64,000 nucleotides of DNA, taken from Cohnella silvisoli (GTDB lineage: Bacteria > Bacillota > Bacilli > Paenibacillales > Paenibacillaceae). Shown one piece after another: positions 8,877 through 18,187 of the stretch (positions are counted from its first letter, which is position 1; each line of letters opens with the position of its first letter). Below the pieces are notes generated by a model that saw only the letters and a list, made by a program, of their open reading frames with translations, ran no database searches and was not told where the DNA came from. The position numbers and the translations under genes are program-made. Location of the stretch: positions 246,310 to 310,309 of the forward strand of contig NZ_JAIOAP010000008.1 in assembly GCF_021190915.1 (NCBI RefSeq), read 5' to 3'.

Positions 8877-9716
8877 ATGTCAAAAAACAGTTGGGTGATC
8901 GACAACCTCGAAAATGCGCTCGATACATGGAATGACAAGATGAATGAAATCTGGAGTCTTGTGACCCAATCGCCGGCAGATTTCAAGGGCGGGGGTATTT
9001 GGCACGTCATCACCGATATTCATGGCGCATTGCAGGCGACGGGGCTGGCGCTTCTGGTTTTGTTTTTTGTGATTGGCGTCGTAAAGACCACGGGCAGCTT
9101 TGCGGAAGTGAAAAAGCCGGAGATGGCCGTCAAGTTGTTTATCCGTTTTGTGCTGGCCAAGGCGGTCGTGACCTATGGGTTGGAGTTGATGATGGCACTC
9201 TTTGCGATTGTACAGGGGATCATCTCGACGATGATGGGGCGCTCCGGGTTCGGAACATCAGGAACAATGACTTTGCCGAATACGATAGCACAGGCGATTG
9301 AAGATGTTGGATTTTGGCAAAGCATACCGCTGTGGATCGTCACCATTCTCGGCAGTCTGTTCATTACGGTGCTATCTTTTGTGATGATTCTTTCGGTGTA
9401 CGGGCGCTTTTTCCGTCTCTATTTATATACGGCCATCGCCCCTGTTCCGCTGTCCACCTTCGCGGGGGAGCCAAGCCAAAACATCGGAAAATCATTCCTG
9501 AAAGGATACGCGGCAGTTTGTTTGGAAGGCTCCATTATTGTACTGGCGTGTATCATCTATTCCGCCTTCGCCACCGCACCTCCGGCTGTTGATGAGGGTG
9601 CAGGTGCGATTACATTGGTATGGACGTACATCGGGGAACTCATCTTTAATATGTTGGTTCTCGTTGGGACTGTAAAGATGGCAGATCGTCTTGTGCGTGA
9701 AATGATGGGACTGTAA
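8877..9716 (+). CDS. VirB6/TrbL-like conjugation membrane protein
   Basis: A 279-residue polytopic protein with about five to six hydrophobic helices, starting near residues 48-70 and ending near 240-265. ATG 8877 follows GGAAGGGG. The pattern, including GRFFRLYLYTAIAPVPLST, is that of the TrbL/VirB6-like proteins of Tn1549-type elements (CD1112 family), which form part of the inner-membrane channel. It lies where expected after the Maff2 gene. In related elements PrgI usually comes next; here ~1.2 kb of other genes separate them. Confidence 0.85.
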   Translation: MSKNSWVIDNLENALDTWNDKMNEIWSLVTQSPADFKGGGIWHVITDIHGALQATGLALLVLFFVIGVVKTTGSFAEVKKPEMAVKLFIRFVLAKAVVTYGLELMMALFAIVQGIISTMMGRSGFGTSGTMTLPNTIAQAIEDVGFWQSIPLWIVTILGSLFITVLSFVMILSVYGRFFRLYLYTAIAPVPLSTFAGEPSQNIGKSFLKGYAAVCLEGSIIVLACIIYSAFATAPPAVDEGAGAITLVWTYIGELIFNMLVLVGTVKMADRLVREMMGL

Positions 9717-9777
9717 GGGGCCTCCGACTAAGAGATCGAGCCTATTATCGATTCACGAAATTCACGATGGGCAAAGA

Positions 9778-10113
9778 TTAACGAATTGCTGTGATGAACA
9801 GCTTCAACAGCGCTAAAGCATCCTTACGTTGCTTCTCCGTACACTGATTCAGTGCAGCGATAATGAGTTCTGTTTCGTCATTTGGTTTGTCTTGGGCTTT
9901 ATCTCCATAAAGGAGATCGTTAGGAGACAATTTGAGCAGGGAACCAATGATTAACATCGTTTCTATGGACATTCCAGCTTGACCGCGTTCAATATCAGCG
10001 CAAAATTTGGTCACACGGCCAATCCTTTCAGCAAAGTTTTCTTGAGAGATGCCCAGCGCCTTGCGTCGGGAACGAATGCGTTCGCCTACCATCTTTTTGT
10101 CGTACAAATTCAT
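9778..10113 (-). CDS. XRE-family HTH regulator
   Basis: A 111-residue protein with an N-terminal Cro/CI-type helix-turn-helix (residues ~10-68: IRSRRKALGISQENFAERIG). A short C-terminal helical part (ELIIAALNQCTEKQRKDALA) may dimerise. It is transcribed opposite to the conjugation genes and convergent with the TrbL-like gene. It is a candidate regulator of the element or of the adjacent small genes; what it represses is not shown. Confidence 0.88.
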   Translation of the reverse strand: MNLYDKKMVGERIRSRRKALGISQENFAERIGRVTKFCADIERGQAGMSIETMLIIGSLLKLSPNDLLYGDKAQDKPNDETELIIAALNQCTEKQRKDALALLKLFITAIR

Positions 10114-10146
10114 GACTTACCCTTCCCTCCAGCATATAATAAGAGC

Positions 10147-10196
10147 TATTAGCTACTATTATGAAGTAGTTCACAGTTGACCTTAATGAGCTAATA
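10147..10196. promoter_or_regulatory. Inverted repeat upstream of the XRE gene, possible operator
   Basis: TATTAGCT (10147-10154) and AGCTAATA (10189-10196) are an inverted pair in the AT-rich gap between the XRE gene and the Spo0E-like gene. Self-regulating XRE proteins often bind such sites. Nothing more specific supports it. Confidence 0.28.
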
Positions 10197-10344
10197 ACGT
10201 AGTATTTTTTGTAGTTATAAGAGTACGCAATATGGCTGATGTTTAATCCAACGGTTTACCAACTGGGATGAATTCAGCCTGGGATTTTTGGGAGTCGCAC
10301 CTCGTAAAGTCAGGGAAACGCTTGAGAGAGGAGACATTGGCTAA

Positions 10345-10524
10345 TTGAAAAAAGAACTGCTGCGACACGTTGAAGTAGAAAAGGCAAAGCTGAACGAGTT
10401 GGGTCAAAAATCACTCGAGCAAGGTATTCCGCTTGGTGAAAATGAAACCGTTCAGACGCAAAGTCGGCGGGTAGATGAGTTGGTGATTCAATTTCATCGT
10501 TTCGGAGCGGTCGAGCAGGGATAA
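10345..10524 (+). CDS. Spo0E-like aspartyl-phosphate phosphatase
   Basis: A 59-residue protein starting at TTG 10345 (GAGAGGAGA about 11 bases upstream). It has the two-helix Spo0E layout: LKKELLRHVEVEKAKLNEL, a short turn, then QSRRVDELVIQF, which matches the S-x-x-(L/V)-D-x-(L/V)-I motif. Spo0E proteins dephosphorylate Spo0A~P and delay sporulation. Very similar short proteins are scattered through Paenibacillus genomes. Here it sits inside the conjugation module between the XRE gene and an unknown gene, suggesting it is carried cargo that could influence host sporulation. Confidence 0.72.
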   Translation: MKKELLRHVEVEKAKLNELGQKSLEQGIPLGENETVQTQSRRVDELVIQFHRFGAVEQG

Positions 10525-10561
10525 GAGAATCGTTAGTGCAGGGCTGGAGGGAGTCGTGGTC

Positions 10562-10891
10562 ATGAATTTGCCGTCGTGGTTTCGGGAAGCCATTCAAGGG
10601 CGCTTGGATGATGTCGCTGCACGAATCCAGCATCATCCAGAATTGAAGCGTATTCGTGCTGAAGAAAGTAAAGCATTCCAAGTCTTGTTTGCGGGTATGG
10701 ATGTTCAGCACATGCCTGGGTTTGCAGAATGGGAGGATCGGCATCATTATTCGCAAGCTGCCATGAATGAGCGCCTATATTTGCAGGGGATGGAGGACGG
10801 TATACAACTTGCTGTAGCCTTATTAAGCCATTCCGATTTGTTTGATGACACGACATCAGTCAAATCTGAACACAATGAGCCTGGGACGTAA
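10562..10891 (+). CDS. Hypothetical protein next to the Spo0E-like gene
   Basis: 109 residues from ATG 10562, with GGAGGG at 10545-10550; a GTG at 10556 is an alternative. It is soluble and probably helical. The C-terminal half (YLQGMEDGIQLAVALL) looks like a helical dimerisation element. I do not recognise the family. It lies 37 bp after the Spo0E-like gene and ends just before prgI, so it may be a passenger with the Spo0E-like gene. Confidence 0.55.
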   Translation: MNLPSWFREAIQGRLDDVAARIQHHPELKRIRAEESKAFQVLFAGMDVQHMPGFAEWEDRHHYSQAAMNERLYLQGMEDGIQLAVALLSHSDLFDDTTSVKSEHNEPGT

Positions 10892-10915
10892 ATGGTTCAT
10901 CCAGGAGGGATGAAA

Positions 10916-11281
10916 GTGGAAGTGAAAATTAACCGGGAGATCCGGGACTATACGGAAAGTTTATTTTTTGGACTGTCCTTGCGACAGTTCTTTTTTTCTA
11001 TTCTGGCAGTTATTGCGGCGATTGGACTGTACTTCGGCTTGCGCAGTCATTTCGGGTTGGAAACGCTCAGTTGGCTGTGCATATTAGGGGCAGCGCCTTG
11101 CGCAGCGCTCGGATTTATCCGCTACCACGGGATGACGGCGGAGCAACTCTTGTGGGTGTACGTGAAGTCGGAGTTTCTCATGCCACGACGTCTCGTCTTT
11201 CGTTCGACCAACCTCTACTACGAAGCGCTGAAAGGAAACTTGGATAAGCGTGAGCAAGGAAGGATGAAGCACAATGATTAA
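10916..11281 (+). CDS. prgI: PrgI-family (VirB3-like) conjugation protein
   Basis: The best start is GTG 10916, 7 bases after AGGAGG (10903-10908). The product then begins MEVKINREIRDYTESLFFGL, the usual N-terminus of this family; ATGs at 10892 and 10910 fit the ribosome site less well. Two adjacent membrane helices span ~25-45 and ~50-70, followed by a cytosolic tail. PrgI/VirB3 proteins work with the VirB4 ATPase, whose gene overlaps this one by 8 bp. Confidence 0.86.
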   Translation: MEVKINREIRDYTESLFFGLSLRQFFFSILAVIAAIGLYFGLRSHFGLETLSWLCILGAAPCAALGFIRYHGMTAEQLLWVYVKSEFLMPRRLVFRSTNLYYEALKGNLDKREQGRMKHND

Positions 11282-13604
11282 GACGCTCAGGCGCACGATC
11301 AAGCAGGACAAGACACGAACTGCCATTCCCAAAAGCGTACAACAAGCGATCCCGATCCGCGCCATCTGGCCGGACGGGATTTTTGCTGTCGACAACAAAT
11401 TCTCGAAGTCGTTCCGTTTCGCGGACATCAACTACGCGGTTGCATCGCGAGAAGACAAGGAGACGATGTTTCTCTCTTACTCCGAGCTTCTTAACTCGTT
11501 TGACAGCGGTGCGACGACGAAGATTACGATTCACAATCGGCGGCTTCATCAGGCAGACGTGGAACGTTCCGTTTTCATTCCATTGCGGGACGACGAACTG
11601 GATACGTATCGGCAGGAATACAACGACATGCTGCTCGGTAAAGCGACGGATGGTAACGCGACCGGAACGGTTCAGGATAAATACATTACCATTTCCGTTG
11701 TGAAAAAGAACGTGGAGGAAGCTCGCCATTACTTCGCGCGGGTTGCTACGGAGTTGACGGCACATTTCTCCCGCCTCGGCACCAAATGTACTGAACTCGA
11801 TGCGACGGATCGCCTGCGCATCCTGCATGACTTCTACCGCATTGGCGAAGAAGCCGACTTCCGGTTCGACATGAAGGAGATGATGCGCAAGGGACACGAC
11901 TTCAAAGATTATATTTGCCCGGACACCTTCGAGTTTGCTAAAGATCATTTTCGGATGGGGAACTATTATGGACGGGTTATCTTTCTCCGAGATTACGCCA
12001 GTTACATCAAGGACAGCATGGTAGCCGAACTGTGCGACCTGAATCGTAATTTGCTGCTGTCGCTCGATGTCATCCCGATTCCGACCGATGAAGCTGTCCG
12101 CGAAGTAGAGAATCGGTTGCTCGGCGTAGAAACCAACATTACGAACTGGCAGCGGCGGCAAAATCGCAATAACAACTTTTCGGCTGTTGTCCCTTACGAT
12201 ATGGAGCAGCAGCGTAAAGAGAGCAAAGAATTTCTTAGTGATCTGACGACTCGCGATCAGAGGATGATGTTTGGACTGCTTACGATGGTTCATGTCGCAG
12301 AAAGCAAAGAACAACTCGATAGCGACACGGAAACCTTGCTCACGACGGCCCGCAAACATCTATGCCAGTTTGCCACGCTCTCCTATCAGCAAATGGACGG
12401 TTTGAATACGGTGCTACCGTATGGGTTGCGTAAAGTTCACGCTTTGCGGACGCTCACGACTGAAAGTACGGCGGTCTTTATCCCGTTCCGCGCGCAGGAG
12501 ATCATGCACACAGATGGCATTTATTACGGGCAGAACGTCATCAGCAAAAATATGATCGTCGCCAATCGCAAGCAACTGCTGAACGGAAACAGTTTTATCC
12601 TTGGCGTGTCGGGTTCCGGCAAGAGCTTCACGGCGAAGCGAGAAATCGTCAACCAGATTCTGGCGAGCGACGATGATATTATTCTGATTGACCCGGAGCG
12701 GGAGTATTCCGCTCTGGTGAATGCGATGGGCGGCGAGACGGTTCATATTTCGGCGACTTCTCCGAACCATATCAATGCGATGGATATGAACCGGGCTTAC
12801 GGTGACGGGGCCAATCCGATCATTCTCAAATCGGAGTTCGTCCTGTCGCTATGCGAGCAGTTGATCGGCGGACATCAGCTTGGCGCGAAGGAAAAGTCAC
12901 TCATCGACCGATGTACCGCCGCTGTGTACCGTAAGTATTTGCAGAGCAATTATAAGGGACAGCCGCCGACCTTACAGGATTTTCGGGCGGAGCTACTTAA
13001 GCAAGCAGAACCGGAAGCGCAAGACATCGCGCTGGCGATTGAATTGTTCACTTCCGGCAGCTTGAACACGTTCGCCAAGCCGACTAACGTTAACGTTCAC
13101 AATCGACTCATTTGCTACGATATTCTCGATCTGGGCAAGCAACTTCTTCCCATCGGTATGCTCGTCGTACTCGATAACATCTTGAATCGCATTACGCAAA
13201 ATCGCGCCAGAGGTAAGAATACGTTTATCTTTATTGATGAAATCTACCTGCTGTTCCAGCACGAATATAGTGCCGACTTTCTGTTCACGCTCTGGAAGCG
13301 CGTCCGAAAGTATGGCGCTTTTTGTACGGGCATTACGCAAAATGTGGACGATCTGCTGCAAAGCCACACGGCCCGGACGATGCTTGCAAACAGCGAGTTT
13401 ATTGTCATGTTGAATCAGGCTAGCACCGACCGCATGGAGCTTGCCGAACTGCTAAACATTTCTGATCTGCAGCTCTCCTATATCACGAATGTTGATGCTG
13501 GGAATGGACTGATGAAGGTCGGCAGTTCGCTTGTACCGTTTACCGACAAGTTCCCACGGCACACGAAACTGTACAGCCTGATGACGACGAAGCCTGGAGA
13601 GTAA
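11274..13604 (+). CDS. virB4: VirB4-like secretion ATPase
   Basis: A 776-residue ATPase of the conjugation channel. Walker A is GVSGSGKS at ~residues 444-451, Walker B is FIFIDEIYLLF at ~653-663, and a C-terminal arginine region follows. Length is normal for VirB4 of Tn1549-type elements. It energises assembly of the transfer channel at the membrane. It is the last recognisable conjugation gene; the peptidoglycan hydrolase that usually follows is absent. Confidence 0.95.
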   Translation: MIKTLRRTIKQDKTRTAIPKSVQQAIPIRAIWPDGIFAVDNKFSKSFRFADINYAVASREDKETMFLSYSELLNSFDSGATTKITIHNRRLHQADVERSVFIPLRDDELDTYRQEYNDMLLGKATDGNATGTVQDKYITISVVKKNVEEARHYFARVATELTAHFSRLGTKCTELDATDRLRILHDFYRIGEEADFRFDMKEMMRKGHDFKDYICPDTFEFAKDHFRMGNYYGRVIFLRDYASYIKDSMVAELCDLNRNLLLSLDVIPIPTDEAVREVENRLLGVETNITNWQRRQNRNNNFSAVVPYDMEQQRKESKEFLSDLTTRDQRMMFGLLTMVHVAESKEQLDSDTETLLTTARKHLCQFATLSYQQMDGLNTVLPYGLRKVHALRTLTTESTAVFIPFRAQEIMHTDGIYYGQNVISKNMIVANRKQLLNGNSFILGVSGSGKSFTAKREIVNQILASDDDIILIDPEREYSALVNAMGGETVHISATSPNHINAMDMNRAYGDGANPIILKSEFVLSLCEQLIGGHQLGAKEKSLIDRCTAAVYRKYLQSNYKGQPPTLQDFRAELLKQAEPEAQDIALAIELFTSGSLNTFAKPTNVNVHNRLICYDILDLGKQLLPIGMLVVLDNILNRITQNRARGKNTFIFIDEIYLLFQHEYSADFLFTLWKRVRKYGAFCTGITQNVDDLLQSHTARTMLANSEFIVMLNQASTDRMELAELLNISDLQLSYITNVDAGNGLMKVGSSLVPFTDKFPRHTKLYSLMTTKPGE

Positions 13605-13613
13605 TGACAACAG

Positions 13614-13646
13614 GAAGCGGTTGATTACAATAGGATCAACCGCTTC
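13614..13646 (+). terminator. Stem-loop after virB4
   Basis: A perfect 12-bp stem, GAAGCGGTTGAT (13614-13625) with ATCAACCGCTTC (13635-13646) and a 9-base loop, lies 10 bp after the virB4 stop. The T-tract is delayed (CTTTTTCC about 11 bases later). It is a likely transcription end for the conjugation operon and so supports a real end of the module here. Confidence 0.55.
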
Positions 13647-13784
13647 TGAACTAAACCTTTTTCCTAGTAACAACGGTAGTAGTACATACGGGGATAAAAT
13701 ATTTACGATATTTTGCTGCTATATTCGAAAATGAGTACAAGCGTTATCTACGTAGATATACTGAAATTGAAATGAAAAAGGCAA

Positions 13785-14081
13785 CTTAAATTTTACTACC
13801 TCGATGCCCTCCAAGAGTCCCCGGAATTTCGCTCTGATAGTAACGATGATCTACCCCAAATAATTTGTAAGATGAAATATGATTCGGACGGATATAATTG
13901 TTTACATCAGGATCTCTATGGGGATATCTACTTTCCCTCCCAAGTTGTGTTTATGCTGAATCAGCGAGAAAAGGATTATACTGGTGGAGAGTTTCTGCTT
14001 GTTGAGCAGCGACCTAGTATCCTCGTGTACCTTGAACAGGGCGTATTGGGGTTGGGAAGATCAGCCCTTGATTCAGAGTAA
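13785..14081 (+). pseudogene. Fragment of a 2OG-Fe(II) oxygenase (PF09859-type)
   Basis: The open frame reads KFYYLDALQESPEF and later YDSDGYNCLHQDLYGD, LNQREKDYTGGEF and LLVEQRP. These match the middle of the 2OG-Fe(II) oxygenase family thought to act on alkylated DNA, with the His-x-Asp metal pair in HQD. The normal N-terminal half and everything after EQRP, including the last histidine and arginine, are missing or replaced by unrelated sequence. No proper start exists. It is a non-functional remnant. Confidence 0.62.
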
Positions 14082-14109
14082 TCACATGCCCTCTGCTCTG
14101 AGTGCGTAG

Positions 14110-14475
14110 CTTTTCAAAATCATTCAACGGGCAGAAGAACTCAGCATCGCCTGGCCGTTAGAGAAAGAGCTAACGGATGGCGAGCTTCGTCAGCATCTCT
14201 TTGCAGACTCTGTTCAAGTCTCGCGTCCTAAGCCGGTGTTGCGCGAGCAGGCGCAACTGAGGGCGATGTTACGTTGGCTGATTCCCTGGCTATGTAGCCG
14301 CAGGATTTCTCGATATTTGGTCATGGTGACCTCCACGAATGATTTGCGCTGTCTTTCGACAACGCATACGGATCATTCTAACAGGAGGCGCTATGGACTG
14401 GCTCCTTCGTCCGGACGGGTTGCTCAAAAACGCCGGAGACGTGGCTCTCACTCACCGGAACGATGGCTCAATTAG
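14110..14475. mobile_element. Scrambled IS21-type remnants
   Basis: On the minus strand, ATG ending at base 14325 begins MTKYREILRLHSQGISQ and continues to CSRNT, the N-terminus of an IstA transposase, and is then broken. On the plus strand, 14118-14220 encodes RAEELSIAWPLEKELTDGEL, which is the next part of IstA but in the opposite orientation. Beyond 14330, GTGGCTCTCACTCACCGG resembles the left end of the IS21 copy at 46.3 kb (GTGGCTCTCACGATTAAC). An internal inversion or two separate insertions followed by deletion would explain it. Confidence 0.55.
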
Positions 14476-14553
14476 CTATGGAATATTCAATTTCTCTTAC
14501 GATCCAAAATTGATAATATATTTACTATATTAAGTAATAGAATTGGAGGCTTT

Positions 14554-16383
14554 ATGAAACAGAGAAAACATTCCAATATCGTTAAGTATATGTACCAGAG
14601 TATATCAATTAAGAACAAAATATTTATCAGTAATATCGTGATCATTGTTATATCTCTAAGTATCCTTGCATTATTTGCTAATATTGTTTCTAGTAAAGCT
14701 ATAGTAGATAAAGCCGTTAACAACTCATCTAGAGAACTGGAACTAATAGATAAAAACCTGCAAACGCTGATTAGCCGCGCTGAGGATTTTTCGAGAATTC
14801 TCGCAACGGATCACAGGCTGCAAGCCAACCTTCTGAAACAGATGAATTTCTATGCTAACGCATCGGTGTCTAGCGACTCATTGGGCAGTCTGAATATTAA
14901 AAACACGCTTTCTGAGGTCATAAGCAACATTGTCCAGCCTAGCACTCAAATTGCTGCCGCTAGTGTGATGGACTCCAACAACCATCTTTTTGATATAGGC
15001 TACGCTGACAATGCCAGCATATCAACAATGATGAGTCCGGATTTGATCCGTACAATTAAAGAAAAACAGGTTCCTGTCTGGACAAACTTGTTTGCGTTTA
15101 AATACAATAACGGAACTGCTGAAAATGCATTTGCCGTTGCGAAAGCAGTCATTCATAAAGATACAGGCAAAACCGTAGGGATTGTCGTCTTGTATCTTAC
15201 AGAAAGAGATATTGCGTCAATTTATCTGGATAATATGAAATACAAGGGGGGAAGGTTCTATATTTTAAACAAGAACGGAGTAGTCATATCGTCTCAAAAC
15301 AAGAATGATCTTTATAAAAAATTCAATGAAGTCAGCAATTTAAAAATTAAAAATGAGACAAGCATTGGTGAAAGTCTAATAAGAGGAAGCGGCAAAGACA
15401 AAGTTCTAATAACCGCACATAGCTTTGACAAGCTTGAGTGGAAAATTGTAAGTGTGATTCCAATCGAAGAGATCACGGTTGAAAATAAAAAAATAAACCA
15501 ACTTATCGTTATTATTGGATTTGCATGTTTAATCTTTGCATTTATCGTTTCCTTTATGCTTTCACGAACGATAACCAGACCGATATTGCGGATCGCAAAG
15601 ACCATGAAGGAAATACATCTTGGGCATTTAAATGTCAGGATCAATAACAATTCTTTAGACGAAATCGGATTGCTCGCTAAAGGCTTGAACAGTCTTATGG
15701 ACAGAATCCAAAAACTCATCGTTGAAAACTATGAAGAACAGAAAACCAAAGCAGATATTGAGTTTAAACTGCTTCAGTCGCAGGTCAAGCCGCATTTTCT
15801 ATACAACACGATTGAAACCGTTATCTCTTTTATCAAGCTCAATATGAGAGAAGAAGCCATAATGGCTTCGAAATACTTGGCCAATTTCTACAGAGTTTCG
15901 CTCAGTAAGGGAAACGATATCATCAAAATCCGCGATGAGGTTCAACTAACCGTCAGTTATTTGGAAATTCAAAAGCTCAGGTATGTGGAATATATGGACT
16001 TTACGATAGATTTCGATGAAGGCATCATGCATTATTCGATTCCCAAGTTGACTTTGCAGCCCATTGTGGAAAACGCCATCTATCATGGTCTCAAACAAAA
16101 AAATGAAAAAGGAATTCTCATGATTAAAGGTTATCAAAAAGACCGGTATATTGAGATTGAAATTTATGACGACGGTGCAGGCATGAGTGTGGAGGCAATA
16201 AATAAGGTACTAAAACCTCCTGTAAAACAACAAACTGAGTCTACAAAACATACAGATTTTGGTGTCGGTAGCGTCAATAACCGTATTAAAATTTTATATG
16301 GCGACGAATATGGTCTTGATATCGAAAGCGAAGTCGGGATGTATACAAAAGTTATGATAAAATTGCCATTACGTGATGAATGA
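14554..16383 (+). CDS. YesM-type sensor histidine kinase (locus A)
   Basis: A 609-residue membrane kinase. A first membrane helix at ~25-47 and a second at ~310-333 enclose an extracellular Cache-like sensor. Then come a HAMP linker (~335-390), the His_kinase box with QVKPHFLYN (phospho-His ~414) and a HATPase domain with the N-box QPIVENAIYHG and the glycine loop DDGAGMS. Such kinases report extracellular sugars or glycan fragments to a YesN regulator. Its stop overlaps the region before the regulator start by only a few bases. ATG follows GGAGGC. The gene is AT-rich compared with the element to its left. Confidence 0.94.
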   Translation: MKQRKHSNIVKYMYQSISIKNKIFISNIVIIVISLSILALFANIVSSKAIVDKAVNNSSRELELIDKNLQTLISRAEDFSRILATDHRLQANLLKQMNFYANASVSSDSLGSLNIKNTLSEVISNIVQPSTQIAAASVMDSNNHLFDIGYADNASISTMMSPDLIRTIKEKQVPVWTNLFAFKYNNGTAENAFAVAKAVIHKDTGKTVGIVVLYLTERDIASIYLDNMKYKGGRFYILNKNGVVISSQNKNDLYKKFNEVSNLKIKNETSIGESLIRGSGKDKVLITAHSFDKLEWKIVSVIPIEEITVENKKINQLIVIIGFACLIFAFIVSFMLSRTITRPILRIAKTMKEIHLGHLNVRINNNSLDEIGLLAKGLNSLMDRIQKLIVENYEEQKTKADIEFKLLQSQVKPHFLYNTIETVISFIKLNMREEAIMASKYLANFYRVSLSKGNDIIKIRDEVQLTVSYLEIQKLRYVEYMDFTIDFDEGIMHYSIPKLTLQPIVENAIYHGLKQKNEKGILMIKGYQKDRYIEIEIYDDGAGMSVEAINKVLKPPVKQQTESTKHTDFGVGSVNNRIKILYGDEYGLDIESEVGMYTKVMIKLPLRDE

Positions 16384-16396
16384 GAGGTTGGTCATC

Positions 16397-18007
16397 TTGC
16401 TTAAAGTTTTAATCGTCGATGACGAATATTATTTCAGACAGGCTTTGAAGGTTTCATTGCCTTGGAACGATCTTGGGTTCGAAATTTGCGGCGAGGCTAA
16501 GAACGGCAAGGAGGCTCTGGAGAAGATCCATGAAACAAATCCGGATATTGCGCTTGTAGATATCAATATGCCGGTAATGGATGGATTGGAGTTTATTAAA
16601 TGCATTAGAGAGCAAGGAAATGAGCTTAAAATTGTTATTCTTACTGGACAAAGTGAGTTTACCTACGCCAAACAAGCTGTACAGCTAGGAACTTACAATT
16701 ACATTTTGAAGCCAATAGATGAGAATGAAATAAAAAATACCCTGTTTGAGATTAAAGGGCTGATCGAAAGCGAGCAAAGCATCAAGCTTGAGATGGATGA
16801 TTTAAGGAGACAAGTCCGGGAATATATGCCTGTATTAAGAGACAGGTTTCTTAACGAAATTTTACAGGGCAATCTTCCCTTTGACAGTAATGAGCTAGTG
16901 CAAAAAATGGAATACTTGAACATGACTCTCATTTCGCCTTACTATCTATCTGTTGTAATCGAAATAGACAGGAATGAGGAGTTGCAATGGTTGGAAAATG
17001 AATTAGAAATATGGAAATTTGCAGTATCTAATATTGCCGCCGATATGGTTCTGGGTAAATGCGAGTATGCGATTTGTCATGATCATAATGACTGCATTTG
17101 CGTTGTTCTTGGATTCATGGATAGCGAATCATTTGACACCATTGAAGCGCTTTGTGACGGAATAAGGCATGCTGTCCATAAATATTTGAAGTTCACAGTA
17201 ACAATTGGAATAGGGAACATATATAAAGATATTGCGGATGTATCCATTTCTTACAAAGAGGCATTATTTGCATTGAAAAACCGACTGATTTTGGGTGGGA
17301 ACCGGGTTATTCTGCATAACATGGTATCTGAGATAAGGATAATGGGAACCTTATTCTCCGTGGAACAAAGAAGCCAATTGTTGATGAGTATGCGCATCGG
17401 TAATGCAATGGAAACGGAAAAGCGGCTTACGGACATCTTTACATTGATCAGGTCGAAAAATGTTAATGTGGACATGCTTTTTGTTACAAGCGTAGAAATG
17501 GTTTCTACCTGTTTGGAGTATCTCACAGAAACAGGCCAGAGTATAAAAGAGGTTTTTATGGATACAGATCATCTTCTTACAGCTATCCAGGATATGAATT
17601 CAATTGACCAAATCGAAAATTGGATAAAGGATATATTTGCAAATGCTGTACAACACGTGCAAAAAAATAAGTATTCAAAGTCAGCGAAAGTGGTTGAGGA
17701 CGTCAAAAACTACATCCAGCGCCACTATTTCAATGAGGAACTGAAAATTGACGATATTGCAAAGCACGTTTATACGAATTATAGCCACCTCTGCTTCGTT
17801 TTTAAGAAAGAGACAGGAATAACAATTAATGATTTCTTGACGGAAGTGCGCATGTACAAAGCCAAGGAGCTTTTTGACAATGGAGATCAGTTGATCCAGA
17901 TTGTTGCTAATAAAGTGGGTTATGCGGATGCCAACTATTTCGGCAAATGTTTTAAGAAATATTTTGGCATGCCTCCAAGTAAGTATATAGAAAACATAAA
18001 ATGGTGA
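16397..18007 (+). CDS. YesN-type response regulator with AraC output (locus A)
   Basis: Start taken as TTG 16397, because GAGAGG lies at the right distance and the product then begins MLKVLIVDDEYYFRQ; an upstream ATG at 16373 lies inside the kinase gene. Receiver domain: acidic pair DDE near residue 9, phospho-Asp in VDINMPVMDG (~55), Lys in YILKPIDE (~104). A long middle region follows. A C-terminal AraC double helix-turn-helix starts at about VKNYIQRHYF and ends GMPPSKYIENIKW. Expected to activate the binding-protein/permease genes that follow. Confidence 0.93.
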   Translation: MLKVLIVDDEYYFRQALKVSLPWNDLGFEICGEAKNGKEALEKIHETNPDIALVDINMPVMDGLEFIKCIREQGNELKIVILTGQSEFTYAKQAVQLGTYNYILKPIDENEIKNTLFEIKGLIESEQSIKLEMDDLRRQVREYMPVLRDRFLNEILQGNLPFDSNELVQKMEYLNMTLISPYYLSVVIEIDRNEELQWLENELEIWKFAVSNIAADMVLGKCEYAICHDHNDCICVVLGFMDSESFDTIEALCDGIRHAVHKYLKFTVTIGIGNIYKDIADVSISYKEALFALKNRLILGGNRVILHNMVSEIRIMGTLFSVEQRSQLLMSMRIGNAMETEKRLTDIFTLIRSKNVNVDMLFVTSVEMVSTCLEYLTETGQSIKEVFMDTDHLLTAIQDMNSIDQIENWIKDIFANAVQHVQKNKYSKSAKVVEDVKNYIQRHYFNEELKIDDIAKHVYTNYSHLCFVFKKETGITINDFLTEVRMYKAKELFDNGDQLIQIVANKVGYADANYFGKCFKKYFGMPPSKYIENIKW

Positions 18008-18008
18008 G

Positions 18009-18037
18009 TAGCTTTTTAACCGGAAGCTATTTTTTTT
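18009..18037 (+). terminator. Terminator after the locus A regulator
   Basis: TAGCTT (18009-18014) pairs with AAGCTA (18024-18029), with two possible G-T pairs extending the stem, and is followed by eight T. It separates the two-component genes from the transporter operon, so the transporter needs its own promoter in 18038-18187. Confidence 0.65.
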
Positions 18038-18187
18038 GGAATGGCAAGAAATGATCCGACAATTTTACTGCTACTCCGAGAATATTCTCTTATTAACGAA
18101 ACACAAAAGAGATACGATTAATTCAGGACAGGAAAGCGGATACAAAGACCTGTCCCCAAAGAACATATCATTCAAGGAGGTCTTTTC

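Noticed and set aside
11178..12359. Long open frame (393 codons) on the minus strand opposite virB4
   Set aside because: It mirrors a highly conserved ATPase gene, has low-complexity composition and no recognisable motif or ribosome site; it is a shadow.
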